From UBA961 sp049317525 (GTDB lineage: Bacteria > Bacteroidota > Ignavibacteria > Kapaibacteriales > UBA961), in the NCBI GenBank assembly GCA_049317525.1, contig JBMOIC010000005.1:48120-112119 (forward strand): a DNA stretch of 64,000 nt, written 5' to 3'. Positions 9,977-19,399 of this stretch are shown here, in pieces; positions within the stretch are counted from its first letter, which is position 1; the number at the start of each line of letters is the position of its first letter. Below the pieces are notes generated by a model. That model made no database searches, had not been told where the DNA came from, and saw only the letters and a program-made list of their open reading frames with translations. Made by a program: the position numbers and the translations under genes.

Positions 9977-10885
9977 ATGGACTTCAAAGATTATTATTCA
10001 ATCCTAGGATTGCAAAAAACTGCTAGCCAGGATGAAATTAAAAAAGCATATAGAAAGCTTGCTCAGCAGTATCACCCAGATAAAAATCCAGGAGATGCAT
10101 CTGCAGAAGCAAAGTTTAAAGAAATTAATGAAGCTAATCAAGTATTGAGTGATCCTCAAAATAGGGCAAAGTATGATAAACTAGGTTCTAGTTGGAATAA
10201 TTATAGGCAAAATCCTGGTACAAATCCTCAAGATTTTAATTGGCAGGCTTGGCAACAACAATCAAGACAAGGCAATGGCGCTCAACAAGATTTTTCATCT
10301 ATGTTTGGTGGCTCTCAAGGCGGATTCTCTGATTTTTTTGAATCTATTTTTAATGCCAATTCTACGCAGAAAAAAACTACTGGCACTGTACCAAAAGCAC
10401 GCAAAAATTTTACAACTGCAGAAATATCAATTACTTTAGAACAAGCCTATAAAGGATGCTCCTTGAATGTAAATACTCAAGGAATAAATAGAGAAGTTAA
10501 ATTAAAGCCAGGTATTAAGCATGGACAAAAACTTAATATTCCATCAAAACAAGGACCTGATCTGCATGTTACAGTTTCTATAAAACCAGATGAACGATTT
10601 ACTATCAATGATACTAATCTAGAGGCAAATATTTCTGTAGATTTATACATAGCAATGCTTGGTGGGGAAGTGAATGTGCAAACGTTAAAAGGAACAGTTT
10701 CAGTAAAAATACCGCCAGAGTCTCAGCAAGGAAGTAAATTGCGCCTAAAAAATCTGGGAATGCCCGTTCATGGTTCAGAAAATTCTTTTGGTGATTTGAT
10801 TTTATCATTACAAATCGTACTTCCACAACATTTATCTGAACAAGAAAAAGATTTATTTCGCTCATTAGCCGAATACAGAAAATAA
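9977..10885 (+). CDS. cbpA: DnaJ/CbpA-type Hsp40 co-chaperone without zinc finger
   Basis: 302 residues. The N-terminal J domain (~1-70) carries the HPD tripeptide at 33-35, which stimulates DnaK ATPase activity. A Gly/Phe/Gln-rich linker (~75-130) follows, then the two substrate-binding beta-domains typical of DnaJ C-termini (~140-290). The central Cys-rich zinc finger of true DnaJ is absent, which places it with the type II (CbpA/DnaJB) co-chaperones. It is transcribed with surE, whose ATG follows after one base. No dnaK or grpE is nearby. The symbol cbpA is a class assignment rather than a proven orthology. Confidence 0.85.
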   Translation: MDFKDYYSILGLQKTASQDEIKKAYRKLAQQYHPDKNPGDASAEAKFKEINEANQVLSDPQNRAKYDKLGSSWNNYRQNPGTNPQDFNWQAWQQQSRQGNGAQQDFSSMFGGSQGGFSDFFESIFNANSTQKKTTGTVPKARKNFTTAEISITLEQAYKGCSLNVNTQGINREVKLKPGIKHGQKLNIPSKQGPDLHVTVSIKPDERFTINDTNLEANISVDLYIAMLGGEVNVQTLKGTVSVKIPPESQQGSKLRLKNLGMPVHGSENSFGDLILSLQIVLPQHLSEQEKDLFRSLAEYRK

Positions 10886-10886
10886 T

Positions 10887-11645
10887 ATGAATATTCTTAT
10901 TACAAATGATGATGGTATTGACTCTCCAGGTATTGCTGCACTTGCACATGCATTAAAAAGAATTGGTAATGTGATTGTAATTGCCCCCGATAGACAGCAA
11001 AGTGCTGTTGGGCATGCCTTAACTGTAAGTGCACCTTTAAGGGCTGTTCCATTCCACAGAGATGGTGATATGTTTGGTTATGCAGTTAATGGAACACCTG
11101 CTGATTGCGTTAAATTAGGTGTTTCAACTTTACTTGATTATACTCCAGATATTGTTGTTTCTGGAATTAATCATGGCTCTAATACTTCTGTTAATGTAAT
11201 GTATTCAGGTACAGTTTCTGCAGCAACCGAAGCAATGATGATTGGCATTCCATCTATGGCCGTATCCTTAACTTCATTTGATTTAGCTTCAGATATGAGC
11301 GTAGCTGCAGATTATGCTGCTTTAATAGCAGGAAAGCTTTTACACATGAATGTACCAAAAGATACTGTCCTAAATGTAAATATTCCAACTTTGTCTGCAG
11401 AAGAAATAAAAGGTATAAAAATTACTAGATTAAGTAATTCTTATTGGAATGATAGTTATGATACAAGAAAAGACCCAATGGGAAGAGAATATTATTGGAT
11501 TGTAGGTACTTTTATTGCCCCTGAAGCAGATGATATCGAAACCGATGATGGTGCAGTTAGAAATGGATATGTATCAATTACCCCGATACATTATGATTTA
11601 ACCAATAGAAAATATCTGCAAGAAATGAAACATCTGTTTGGATAA
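10887..11645 (+). CDS. surE: 5'/3'-nucleotidase SurE
   Basis: 252 residues, normal length. The opening MNILITNDDGID carries the metal-binding Asp8-Asp9 pair. The family segments PDRQQSAVGHALT, GTPADCVKLG and SGINHGSNTS are all present. SurE is a cytosolic metal-dependent phosphatase acting on nucleoside 5'- and 3'-monophosphates and is linked to stationary-phase survival. Its ATG lies one base after the stop of the DnaJ-like gene, indicating a two-gene operon with translational coupling. It ends inside a hairpin terminator. Confidence 0.95.
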   Translation: MNILITNDDGIDSPGIAALAHALKRIGNVIVIAPDRQQSAVGHALTVSAPLRAVPFHRDGDMFGYAVNGTPADCVKLGVSTLLDYTPDIVVSGINHGSNTSVNVMYSGTVSAATEAMMIGIPSMAVSLTSFDLASDMSVAADYAALIAGKLLHMNVPKDTVLNVNIPTLSAEEIKGIKITRLSNSYWNDSYDTRKDPMGREYYWIVGTFIAPEADDIETDDGAVRNGYVSITPIHYDLTNRKYLQEMKHLFG

Positions 11646-11672
11646 AAGGCAAGTATTACCTGCCTTTTATCC
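11640..11672. terminator. Hairpin terminator shared by surE and the convergent M16 operon
   Basis: GGATAAAAGGCA (11640-11651) pairs perfectly with TGCCTTTTATCC (11661-11672) over a 9-base loop. The left arm includes the surE stop codon. There is no long U-tract, so it may also act as an mRNA 3'-end stabiliser. Confidence 0.65.
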
Positions 11673-11689
11673 AATTTCAGATTATGAAT

Positions 11690-13747
11690 TTATTCTGGTT
11701 TAAACTCTGAATCGTTGATTTCAGTATTTATTTGATATGAAAAATCTTCCATTGTTATAACAACAGGTCCTTGTTCAATAACTACTTTTGTAGGCATTTT
11801 AATCCCACCAAAATCTTGATATCCAGAATAATACTGATTAACCTCTACTTTACCTTGTGGGCCAGCATCTTTAGTTCCAGAGATACTCTTTATCAAAAAA
11901 GTATTTGCATCAAAATACATGGTTTCCTTTTCGCCAGATGGATCGGTTGATTCTGCTATAATAGAATTACCTTCTTGTCCTTTAAGCTCAATCTTATAGC
12001 CTAATTCAAGTAATCTAGCAGTTTTCATTATATGTGCATCTAGAATACGGCCTTGCTTCTTATCATCAGTAATTTCTTTGGATTGTCCATTCATTACAAT
12101 CCATGCAGAAGTTCCATCTGTAATCATCGTTTGCTTAAACATTTGCATATCAACTGTAGAAATTTCTTTGCCTGGAGCCTTTTGTTTTCTTGTCATTGTT
12201 CCAGACATTTGTTGTCCACCCATATCAAATGCAGCTTTAGCACTAGCTATAACAGAAGTAATTGTGCTAATCTTATCTATTCCACCCAGAGCCTTCTTGT
12301 GATTTTCCATTAATTGTTCTGCAGTTAATGAAACTTTTTTTGTTTCCTCTTTTTTAAGCTCTAGATCTGAAGTGTATTCATAAACAGTTCCAAATTGACG
12401 AAGCTTTTCGAGGATATCAGGGCTTCCTACAACTATTACAGATGTTTTACTAATATGCTTTGCAACAGCATTCATCACTTGATTTGCATTTATTGCAGAG
12501 AATCTTTCGGGGAATTCTTTTACTTTACTAATTGGTTGATTATTATAATCAGTAATCAATAATAGATTGGCTAAATAATCTGAATTTTCAAAGTTCATTT
12601 TATGTTGGCCGACAACATATCTTTTTATTAATTCAATTTCTTCTAGTTTACTTGGTTCTGTTGCTAATTTGCGCATTTCATTTTGCATTACGGTAATTGC
12701 AGAATCAGTTACCGGATTACGAACATCAGCACCGCATGTAAATCGATTTGCTTCTTTTGCAGAACTTATCATTGCATATGGTGTATATGTATATGAATAA
12801 GTTTCTCTCAGTGTTTTAAAAAGCCTGCCTGCAAATCCAGCACCCATAATATTTGATGCTAAACGTAATGGTTCATAATCTGGATGGCTTTGTGCTACAG
12901 CTGCAGAAGTTAAAGCGGTTGCAGATTGTACTGATCCTGGCCTTGCAATAAAATACACTCCTTGAGGCATTGGTTTAGCTTTTGGAATTTCTATTGCATT
13001 TACATCGCCGGATTTCCAATCTGATAATACTTTTTCTAACATTGACTTGATTTCAGAAGGTTTTACATCACCAACTACTGCCATTGTTGCATTGTTTGGA
13101 CGGAAATACAGAGAATAGAATTCTTTTATTGCATCAAGATTGATGGATTTATATGTTGCTTCTGTTTTGTATCGAGCACTTGGATGATCTTGTCCATAAC
13201 TTACTTTTCTTGCCAAGGCTTGAAGTAATGTAGCTGGACGAGCTTTTTCTAATTTAACTTCTGATAATTTTTGTGTTTTTACTTTTTCAAATTCATCTTG
13301 AGGAAAAAGTGGGTTTTTGATAATATCTGAATAAATGCCTAATACAGTTGGCAAATGTTTTATGATACATTCGGCATTGATATACGTTAAATCTCCCATA
13401 CTAGAGGCAGTGATGCTTGCACCAATTCCGTCAAGATCTTGAGCAATAGTTAAGGCATCTCTTTTTCCAGCTCCTTTAGTAAACATATCTGCAGTTAGTG
13501 ATGCTGTTCCAGCAATTTTTTCGGAGATTTCTCCACCTTTTATTTGAAGGCGCATTGTAACTGTTGGTTGTTCATGATCTTCGATAACATATACTTTTAA
13601 ACCATTTGATAAATAGATTTCAGAATATGTAGGAAACACAAATGCTTTTGCTGGTAATGGATCGGGTTTAGACCCAAGTTGTATTCCTTGAGCATATATA
13701 TTCATGCTTGCAAAGAATAATGTACATATAATTGAAAGGGTTTTCAT
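11690..13747 (-). CDS. M16-family (insulinase-like) subunit with degenerate zinc motif plus extra C-terminal domain
   Basis: 685 residues with a signal peptide (1-20). Residues ~40-460 form the paired alpha/beta domains of M16 peptidases. Where the active partner has HFFEH, the aligned stretch here reads S83-L-T-A86-D87, so both zinc histidines and the catalytic glutamate are lost. The 'RLFKTLRETYSYTYTPY' segment in the second half matches the substrate-binding Arg/Tyr region of non-catalytic M16 partners. Residues ~480-685 form an extra beta-rich domain (DGTSAWIVMNGQ, YFDANTFLIKSISGT, FGGIKMPTKVVIEQG) resembling LolA-like/outer-membrane lipoprotein-sorting folds. It lies 32 bases downstream of the active M16 gene; the two probably form a heterodimeric periplasmic protease. 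The role of the extra domain is unknown. Confidence 0.85.
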   Translation of the reverse strand: MKTLSIICTLFFASMNIYAQGIQLGSKPDPLPAKAFVFPTYSEIYLSNGLKVYVIEDHEQPTVTMRLQIKGGEISEKIAGTASLTADMFTKGAGKRDALTIAQDLDGIGASITASSMGDLTYINAECIIKHLPTVLGIYSDIIKNPLFPQDEFEKVKTQKLSEVKLEKARPATLLQALARKVSYGQDHPSARYKTEATYKSINLDAIKEFYSLYFRPNNATMAVVGDVKPSEIKSMLEKVLSDWKSGDVNAIEIPKAKPMPQGVYFIARPGSVQSATALTSAAVAQSHPDYEPLRLASNIMGAGFAGRLFKTLRETYSYTYTPYAMISSAKEANRFTCGADVRNPVTDSAITVMQNEMRKLATEPSKLEEIELIKRYVVGQHKMNFENSDYLANLLLITDYNNQPISKVKEFPERFSAINANQVMNAVAKHISKTSVIVVGSPDILEKLRQFGTVYEYTSDLELKKEETKKVSLTAEQLMENHKKALGGIDKISTITSVIASAKAAFDMGGQQMSGTMTRKQKAPGKEISTVDMQMFKQTMITDGTSAWIVMNGQSKEITDDKKQGRILDAHIMKTARLLELGYKIELKGQEGNSIIAESTDPSGEKETMYFDANTFLIKSISGTKDAGPQGKVEVNQYYSGYQDFGGIKMPTKVVIEQGPVVITMEDFSYQINTEINDSEFKPE

Positions 13748-13779
13748 AGTTACTATTGAATTGTTCTAAAATGTAGTGA

Positions 13780-15123
13780 TTACTTAGTTTGCTTTGGCAT
13801 ATATGTTAAAATTGCTCTTTGATTCTGATTAAGATACTTTTGAGCTACTCGCTTTAGATCATCTTTGGTAATTGACATAAAATCTTTGATCTCGGTGTTT
13901 ATCATACTTGCTTTACCAAAATATGTATGATACTTGGCTAATGATCTAGCTTTCTCTAGGGCATTTTTCTTACCTTCGATAAATCGTACCTCGGCAATAT
14001 TTTTTGCTTTGATAAATTCAGCATCAGTAACACCGTCTTTTATCACTTTTTCCACTTCTTCATCTACAGCTTTCTTAACATCATCTACTGATTTACCAGG
14101 AGCAACGATACCAACTAAATAGATCATTCCTGCATTCTGAAGGCTTTGAAATCCACCACTTGCCTGAACTGCTATTTGATCTTTATCTACTAGCCTTTGA
14201 TATAATCGTGAACTTTCGCCAGCATTTACAATATCCATCAACATCGATAAAGCATAAGCATCTTTTTCACCAATTTTAGGGCCTCTATAGCCAATAAAAA
14301 TACCCGGTAATTGAGCTTTATTATCTTCAACTGTTTCTGTATACAAGTTTGCCGGTGAATCTTTTAAAGCTACATTAGAACGTACTGGTTGATTTCCCTT
14401 AGGAAGTTTACCAAAATATTCTTGAACAAATCCTTTTACTTGTTTAGCTTCGATATCACCCGAAATAACCAAGGTTGCATTATTTGGCTGATAAAAATTA
14501 TTATAGAATTGTTTGAATTCATCGATTGTAGCAATATCAATATGTTGAGCCGAGCCAATTGGCGTCCAACTATACATTCCGCTTGAAAACAAGTTTTTAA
14601 ACATGAGTTCAAACCAATTTCCATAAGGGCTATTATCATATCTTCCTTTTCTTTCTTCTTTTACAACTCCTCTTTGTGTCTCAACTCCTATCGTATCAAC
14701 ATGAAGAGTTCTCATTCTAGATGCTTCAATCCATAGTGGTAATCGAATCTCATTAGATGGAACTTCAAAATGATAGACTGTTTCATCGAATGAGGTATAA
14801 GCATTAAGCTCTCCACCTGCGCTTTGAATATATTTATCCAAAGAGGCTCTTTGATAAGAATCTGTTGCTTCAAACATTAAATGTTCAAAAAAGTGAGCAA
14901 ATCCAGTTCTGGCTGGATCTTCGTCGCGGGCTCCAACTCTGTAATGTACCACAACTGCTACATTAGGGGCAGATTGATCTTTGTGTAAGATTACATGTAA
15001 ACCATTTGGTAAATCATATTCTTCAAACTTGATGGGATTTATCTGAGCTTTAGCATTAAATCCGCTTAAAAGCATTATTGAAATACATAATGCTGATTGT
15101 AGAAAAGCAATTGCTTTTATCAT
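13780..15123 (-). CDS. Active M16-family zinc peptidase, periplasmic
   Basis: 447 residues from ATG 15123, chosen because it places a signal peptide (MIKAIAFLQSALCISIMLLSGFNAKAQ) at the N-terminus; an upstream in-frame start would overlap the preceding gene. The inverted zinc motif HFFEH (77-81) and the downstream acidic region (VVKEERKGRYD) identify an active insulinase/PqqL-type subunit. The second-half segment with 'SSRLYQRLVDKDQIAVQ' is the usual partner-domain motif. Secreted M16 enzymes degrade short peptides. The catalytically dead paralogue follows immediately, as in many bacterial two-subunit M16 proteases. Confidence 0.9.
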   Translation of the reverse strand: MIKAIAFLQSALCISIMLLSGFNAKAQINPIKFEEYDLPNGLHVILHKDQSAPNVAVVVHYRVGARDEDPARTGFAHFFEHLMFEATDSYQRASLDKYIQSAGGELNAYTSFDETVYHFEVPSNEIRLPLWIEASRMRTLHVDTIGVETQRGVVKEERKGRYDNSPYGNWFELMFKNLFSSGMYSWTPIGSAQHIDIATIDEFKQFYNNFYQPNNATLVISGDIEAKQVKGFVQEYFGKLPKGNQPVRSNVALKDSPANLYTETVEDNKAQLPGIFIGYRGPKIGEKDAYALSMLMDIVNAGESSRLYQRLVDKDQIAVQASGGFQSLQNAGMIYLVGIVAPGKSVDDVKKAVDEEVEKVIKDGVTDAEFIKAKNIAEVRFIEGKKNALEKARSLAKYHTYFGKASMINTEIKDFMSITKDDLKRVAQKYLNQNQRAILTYMPKQTK

Positions 15124-15154
15124 ACTTTTTATAAAATTGTGAAAAAAATTACAT

Positions 15155-15409
15155 TCAATTAGACATCTTGCCATAGCCTTTGTATTTATCATACTTTGCG
15201 CTATAGATTACTATATTCATAGAACTATCTCTTAGGGTGCCACCAGATGGAGATAGATAAAAGTCTTCCATATGTTCAGTTTTATGTTTTGATGGAATGC
15301 CAGGAGCTTCGATATAAAATCGTACTTTGTGATAACCAAGTTCTAATAAAGAATCAGCAACTTGCTGCATCAAATGATCATGAGAAAAAATAAATATATC
15401 GTCATCCAT
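15155..15409 (-). CDS. Small conserved-looking protein of unknown function
   Basis: 84 residues from ATG 15409, which has AAGAAGA about 7 bases upstream; an earlier in-frame start (15451) is less likely. The protein begins MDDDIFIFSHDHLMQQVADS and ends in a Lys/Tyr-rich tail (YDKYKGYGKMSN). It has no signal peptide, membrane segment or motif that I recognise. It sits downstream of the nuo terminator and 31 bases before the M16 protease start, so it may be the first gene of the protease operon. Coding status is supported by length, start context and position only. Confidence 0.5.
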   Translation of the reverse strand: MDDDIFIFSHDHLMQQVADSLLELGYHKVRFYIEAPGIPSKHKTEHMEDFYLSPSGGTLRDSSMNIVIYSAKYDKYKGYGKMSN

Positions 15410-15492
15410 AATGTATCTTCTTTGTATGAAAATCAAGTTGATAGGTATCATTATATGCTATGTTCTTACAAGTAGTTTGATATACTTAATAA

Positions 15493-15527
15493 AAAAGCAA
15501 GTCACATATTGCATGTGAACTTGCTTT
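15493..15527 (-). terminator. Terminator of the nuoGHI operon
   Basis: AAAGCAAGT pairs with ACTTGCTTT around an inner CACAT/ATGTG helix with one bulged base. On the minus strand the hairpin is followed by TTTTTTATT. It lies 22 bases beyond the nuoI stop. Confidence 0.8.
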
Positions 15528-15548
15528 AACATATTTCAAAAACATTTT

Positions 15549-16046
15549 TTATTTGTACTGGCGCAAGAATTCTAATCTATCTTGAAGTTGAGCAATTGGA
15601 ATGAGTAACTTATCTTTTCCTAAAATAGCTTCTTCTTGACTTGTAAAAACTAATTCATAATCTTTACTCATAATGATTGCTTCTTCCGGACACACTTCCT
15701 CGCAAAAGCCACAATAGATACATCGCAACATATTGATTTCAAACTTTGCCGGATAACGTTCTTTAACTTTATCTGTTTCTGCAGCTTGAACTTCAATAGC
15801 AAGGGCTGGGCAAACCCTAGAACATAAGCCACAAGCCACACAACGTTCTCCATCTTCTTCTAATACCAAAACTGGGCGTCCACGATAAGAACCTGTTGGT
15901 ATCCAACGCTCTTCTGGGTATTGTCTGGTAAATGTTGGTTCAAACATCTGTTTGAATGTTAAAGAAAGGCCTCTTGCTATTTCAGGAAGATATATTTTTT
16001 CCCAGAATGACATTCTTTCTAATTCGGTGTTCTTCTTTATGTTCAT
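15549..16046 (-). CDS. nuoI: NADH-quinone oxidoreductase subunit I (2 x 4Fe-4S ferredoxin subunit)
   Basis: 165 residues. Two classic 4Fe-4S motifs are visible, CVACGLCSRVCP and CIYCGFCEEVCP, each followed by a distant fourth ligand arrangement typical of NuoI/TYKY, which carries clusters N6a and N6b that pass electrons to N2 in complex I. The N-terminus (MSFWEKIYLPEIARGLSLTFKQMF) is the usual membrane-associated amphipathic region. It follows nuoH by 39 bases and is the last gene of the unit, with a terminator right behind it. The subunits that normally follow (J to N) are not here. Confidence 0.95.
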   Translation of the reverse strand: MNIKKNTELERMSFWEKIYLPEIARGLSLTFKQMFEPTFTRQYPEERWIPTGSYRGRPVLVLEEDGERCVACGLCSRVCPALAIEVQAAETDKVKERYPAKFEINMLRCIYCGFCEEVCPEEAIIMSKDYELVFTSQEEAILGKDKLLIPIAQLQDRLEFLRQYK

Positions 16047-16085
16047 GTATTATTCTCTAAAAATCTGCTTTTTATACTCTGTTAA

Positions 16086-17147
16086 TTACAATATGCCAAA
16101 ATATTGAAGAATCGTCATTACGATTCCTGTTAAAAGAATATTCGCTAATGCAAGAGGAAGCATTACTTTCCATCCTAAATCCATTAATTGGTCATAGCGG
16201 AAACGTGGTAATGACCAGCGTACCCAAATAAAGAAAAAGAGTAATGGAATTAATTTACCAAAAAATACTCCAAACTGAATGAGTGCTAATAATGGATTCC
16301 CTTGTGATATTCCAACCTTAGCTAAATTTTCATATAAGAATGGAATATCCCAACCTCCTAGATAAATCACAGTTACCATGCATGATGCTGTAAGCATATT
16401 GATATATTCTGCTAAATAGAATAATCCAAATTTCATTCCACTGTATTCTGTATGATATCCACCAACTAATTCTGGTTCGGCTTCAGGTAAATCAAATGGG
16501 GCTCTATTAGTTTCTGCAAATGCAGCAACTAAAAAGATAATAAAACCTATAGGTTGGAAAAATAAATTCCATTTTCCACCACTTTGAGACTTAACAATTT
16601 CTAATAAATCTAAAGACCCAGAAATCATTAATGCACCAATTAAAGCAAGGCCCATTGATAATTCATATGAAATCATTTGGGCAGCAGATCTTAATCCACC
16701 TAATAATGAATATTTATTATTAGAAGACCAACCAGCTAATGTTATTCCATATACTCCAATAGAAGACATAGCCAATAAATAGAGAAGTCCAATACTAATG
16801 CCAGGAGCAACTGCCATAAGATTAACTCCACCTACATAATATTCTCCAAATGGTATCACTGCATAAGTAGCCATAGAAATACCAATTGAAATTACCGGAG
16901 CAATCATATGATATTTTTTGTCTACTAATGCCGGAACAATATCCTCTTTCGTATACAGTTTAAAAACATCAGCAAATGATTGTAATAATCCTAGTGGTCC
17001 AACTCTGTTCGGGCCAACTCTGCTTTGCATCCAAGCTGAAATCTTACGTTCAAAATACACCAAATAAGCAGCAATTATTAACAGTACATTAACTACTAAA
17101 AATAATTTTACTCCCAATATTAGGGCGCCGTCAGGAATCGCATCCAT
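16086..17147 (-). CDS. nuoH: NADH-quinone oxidoreductase subunit H
   Basis: 353 residues with about eight hydrophobic segments. Family signatures are present: the N-terminal ERKISAWMQSRVGPNRVGP, the quinone-site loop FAETNRAPFDLPEAEPELVGGYHTEYSG (given here only by its start and end, residues ~207-234) and the late RWSLPRFRYDQLM. NuoH forms part of the quinone-binding chamber at the membrane/peripheral-arm junction of complex I. A weak AGG element lies 7 bases before the ATG. It lies between nuoG (32 bases upstream) and nuoI. Confidence 0.96.
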   Translation of the reverse strand: MDAIPDGALILGVKLFLVVNVLLIIAAYLVYFERKISAWMQSRVGPNRVGPLGLLQSFADVFKLYTKEDIVPALVDKKYHMIAPVISIGISMATYAVIPFGEYYVGGVNLMAVAPGISIGLLYLLAMSSIGVYGITLAGWSSNNKYSLLGGLRSAAQMISYELSMGLALIGALMISGSLDLLEIVKSQSGGKWNLFFQPIGFIIFLVAAFAETNRAPFDLPEAEPELVGGYHTEYSGMKFGLFYLAEYINMLTASCMVTVIYLGGWDIPFLYENLAKVGISQGNPLLALIQFGVFFGKLIPLLFFFIWVRWSLPRFRYDQLMDLGWKVMLPLALANILLTGIVMTILQYFGIL

Positions 17148-17179
17148 CTATTACCTGTATTCAAATAGCTGTTAAATAA

Positions 17180-18943
17180 TTATATCTGTGGTTTTAAAAG
17201 ATGTGACTCATATACCACTTTTTTGGATTCAGGTTTATTTGCATTACCTAATAACAATCCTTGATATTCTTCTAGTAATACATAGGACATACCATGAAAC
17301 AATGTATATGTAGATACAACTGATTCAAATACATCTTCTGCGGAAGTATAATGCCAATGTTGTCCATATTGTAATGCTATTGCTGATAATATGCTCCAAA
17401 CTGGGCGTGAATTCCTTTTTTCACCTTGAGACCAACGGTCATTATATGCACCTAATTTGTCCCATCGGCTCATCTTTAAGCCCATGAATCGTTCATTCTC
17501 TTTGGTAGCAATTGCAGGTTCTATTAATTGAACTCGATGTGCTTCATTAGTAAATGTACCATATACCTCTGCATATGTGGAAGATGGTAACACGATAGAT
17601 GCAATCTTATTCGTTTCATTATCATTAGATGCTAGAGAAATTATATGCTCAACATTACCTAAAACATTAGAAAATGCAGGATGAGAAGCAATATTTTCAC
17701 CAATTGTAACAATCACTTTAATAGAATGTTTAGCTATTTTCTGGGCAATGATTTCAGCCTGTGATTCATGTTGATTGGTAAATAATCCAAGTGCAATAGC
17801 TCCATGATGATTTGGAGTTCTATCTGTCATCTTTAACATTTCATCAGAAAAAGCTGGGTCACGATGTTCTAAGAAATCTATATGTGTCGTCTTTACTATT
17901 TCTTTAGCAAATCGAATAGTTGCATATATATCTTCATTTGTTCCATAAGCCGAACCAATGATCATAATCTGAGAAGAATGATATGCTTGTAATACTTCAT
18001 GTACTGCTATAAGTGCAGATTCCCAATCAGTATGTTTGCCCTTGATATGTGGCTCTGCAATTCTATTGTCATTCACATAAGAATATTGTTCAAGTCTTCC
18101 AGCATCACACATCCAATATTCATTTACATGCATATTTGTGCGTGGCTCTATTCTTAAAATCTCATTATTACGAACACCAAGTTTAATATTGCATCCACGT
18201 GAGCAACCCGGGCAAATAGAATTTGTGAAACTCATTTCCCAAACTCTGGCATTAAATCGGAAATCCATACTGGTAAGAGCGCCAACAGGGCATATATCAA
18301 TTACATTCATGGAATATGGACTGTCAAACTCCATCCCAGGAAATGTTTGAATTGTTACATGGTCTCCACGTTGCACAAAAGTTAATGCTGGTTGCTTTGC
18401 AATTTCATCTGCAAAACGTATACATCTTGAACAAGATATACAACGCTCGGCATCAAATAATACACGCGGCCCAAGCTTTACTCTTTTGTCTTTGTGGTTT
18501 TTTTGTTCGATAAATCTACTTTTGCCATTAGAATGATTGAAAGCATATTCCTGTAATTTACATTGGCCAGCTTCATCACAAATCGGGCAATCCAAAGGAT
18601 GATTTATAAGCAAAAATTCCATAATAGCATGCTGTGCATGTTCAGTTCTTTGTCCTTGTGTGTCTATAATCATACCATCGGCTACAGGAGTTGCGCAACC
18701 TATAGACAATTTAGGACCCCACATCACAATAACATTGCCTGATTCATCAAATTCAGGAGCACCATCTGCTCCTTTTTTGGGGAATCCAACATTAACCAAA
18801 CACATACGGCAATTACCAGATACGCTTAAACCTGGATGCCAACAAAAATGTGGAAGTGTCTTTTCAATTTGCATTGCAGCTTCAATGATAGTAGAACCTG
18901 CTGCAGCTTCAACTCTTTGTCCGTCAATTATTATCTGAGGCAT
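17180..18943 (-). CDS. nuoG: NADH-quinone oxidoreductase subunit G, short form
   Basis: 587 residues. In order: a 2Fe-2S domain with Cys34, Cys45 and Cys48 plus a later GCATPV cysteine; the His-Cys3 cluster motif (HPLDCPICDEAGQC); a 4Fe-4S pair (CISCSRC and CPVGALTS); then the 4Fe-4S motif of the molybdopterin-oxidoreductase-like domain (CPGCSRGC ... CDAGR). The remaining molybdopterin-like part is short compared with the ~900-residue enterobacterial NuoG. It is the electron-wire subunit of the peripheral arm of complex I. The start ATG has GGAG nine bases upstream. It is the first gene of a nuoG-H-I unit; nuoE, nuoF and the other subunits are not adjacent. Confidence 0.93.
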   Translation of the reverse strand: MPQIIIDGQRVEAAAGSTIIEAAMQIEKTLPHFCWHPGLSVSGNCRMCLVNVGFPKKGADGAPEFDESGNVIVMWGPKLSIGCATPVADGMIIDTQGQRTEHAQHAIMEFLLINHPLDCPICDEAGQCKLQEYAFNHSNGKSRFIEQKNHKDKRVKLGPRVLFDAERCISCSRCIRFADEIAKQPALTFVQRGDHVTIQTFPGMEFDSPYSMNVIDICPVGALTSMDFRFNARVWEMSFTNSICPGCSRGCNIKLGVRNNEILRIEPRTNMHVNEYWMCDAGRLEQYSYVNDNRIAEPHIKGKHTDWESALIAVHEVLQAYHSSQIMIIGSAYGTNEDIYATIRFAKEIVKTTHIDFLEHRDPAFSDEMLKMTDRTPNHHGAIALGLFTNQHESQAEIIAQKIAKHSIKVIVTIGENIASHPAFSNVLGNVEHIISLASNDNETNKIASIVLPSSTYAEVYGTFTNEAHRVQLIEPAIATKENERFMGLKMSRWDKLGAYNDRWSQGEKRNSRPVWSILSAIALQYGQHWHYTSAEDVFESVVSTYTLFHGMSYVLLEEYQGLLLGNANKPESKKVVYESHLLKPQI

Positions 18944-19399
18944 AGAAATATGCTCCGGTGAACATTTTCATCTTGAAAAGGATTCGATTTCAATAACTTA
19001 TTGAAAAAGGTGGAGATAGCAATTATACTCATCAGAAATCATCTAAATTTCTATTACTTAGCTTCACGGATACGCAAAATACAAACTTTTGAGAATGTGA
19101 TAAAAGGGAATTATTGAGAAGTGTCAATTCTTTTTTAAAATCTATACAGTTTACCGATAGAATTATTGACAAGATATCTGTTTTTTACATCAAAATCTGT
19201 TGTCATATGTTTGTCGTGTACTCATTGTGCTCAGTATCTGTTTTCTTCATCCAACACAATTTCCAATCATAATTACTTCATTATTCAAATAATTCGCTTT
19301 TTTTTCGTTGATTTGTGAAAGAATAAGTCTTAAAGTAGACTATATATTGATTATAATCACAGTCAATACACTTTTATAAGTACTATATAAATCAATTGG
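18944..19399. promoter_or_regulatory. 456-base divergent intergenic region between nuoG and asnS
   Basis: No convincing gene is present. It must hold the promoters for nuoGHI (leftward) and asnS (rightward). A TATAAT lies at 19352-19357, about 45 bases before asnS, with only a weak -35-like TTAAAG 16 bases further up. Two near copies of 'TATCTGTTTT' occur, near 19175 and 19236, and may be an imperfect direct repeat. None of these is certain. Confidence 0.4.

Noticed and set aside
12053..12313. Open frames antisense to the M16-like gene
   Set aside because: Fully inside a well-supported gene, with no recognisable product.
19168..19252. Possible short direct repeat or operator 'TATCTGTTTT' before asnS
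   Set aside because: Only two imperfect copies in AT-rich DNA; too little to call an operator or a repeat array.
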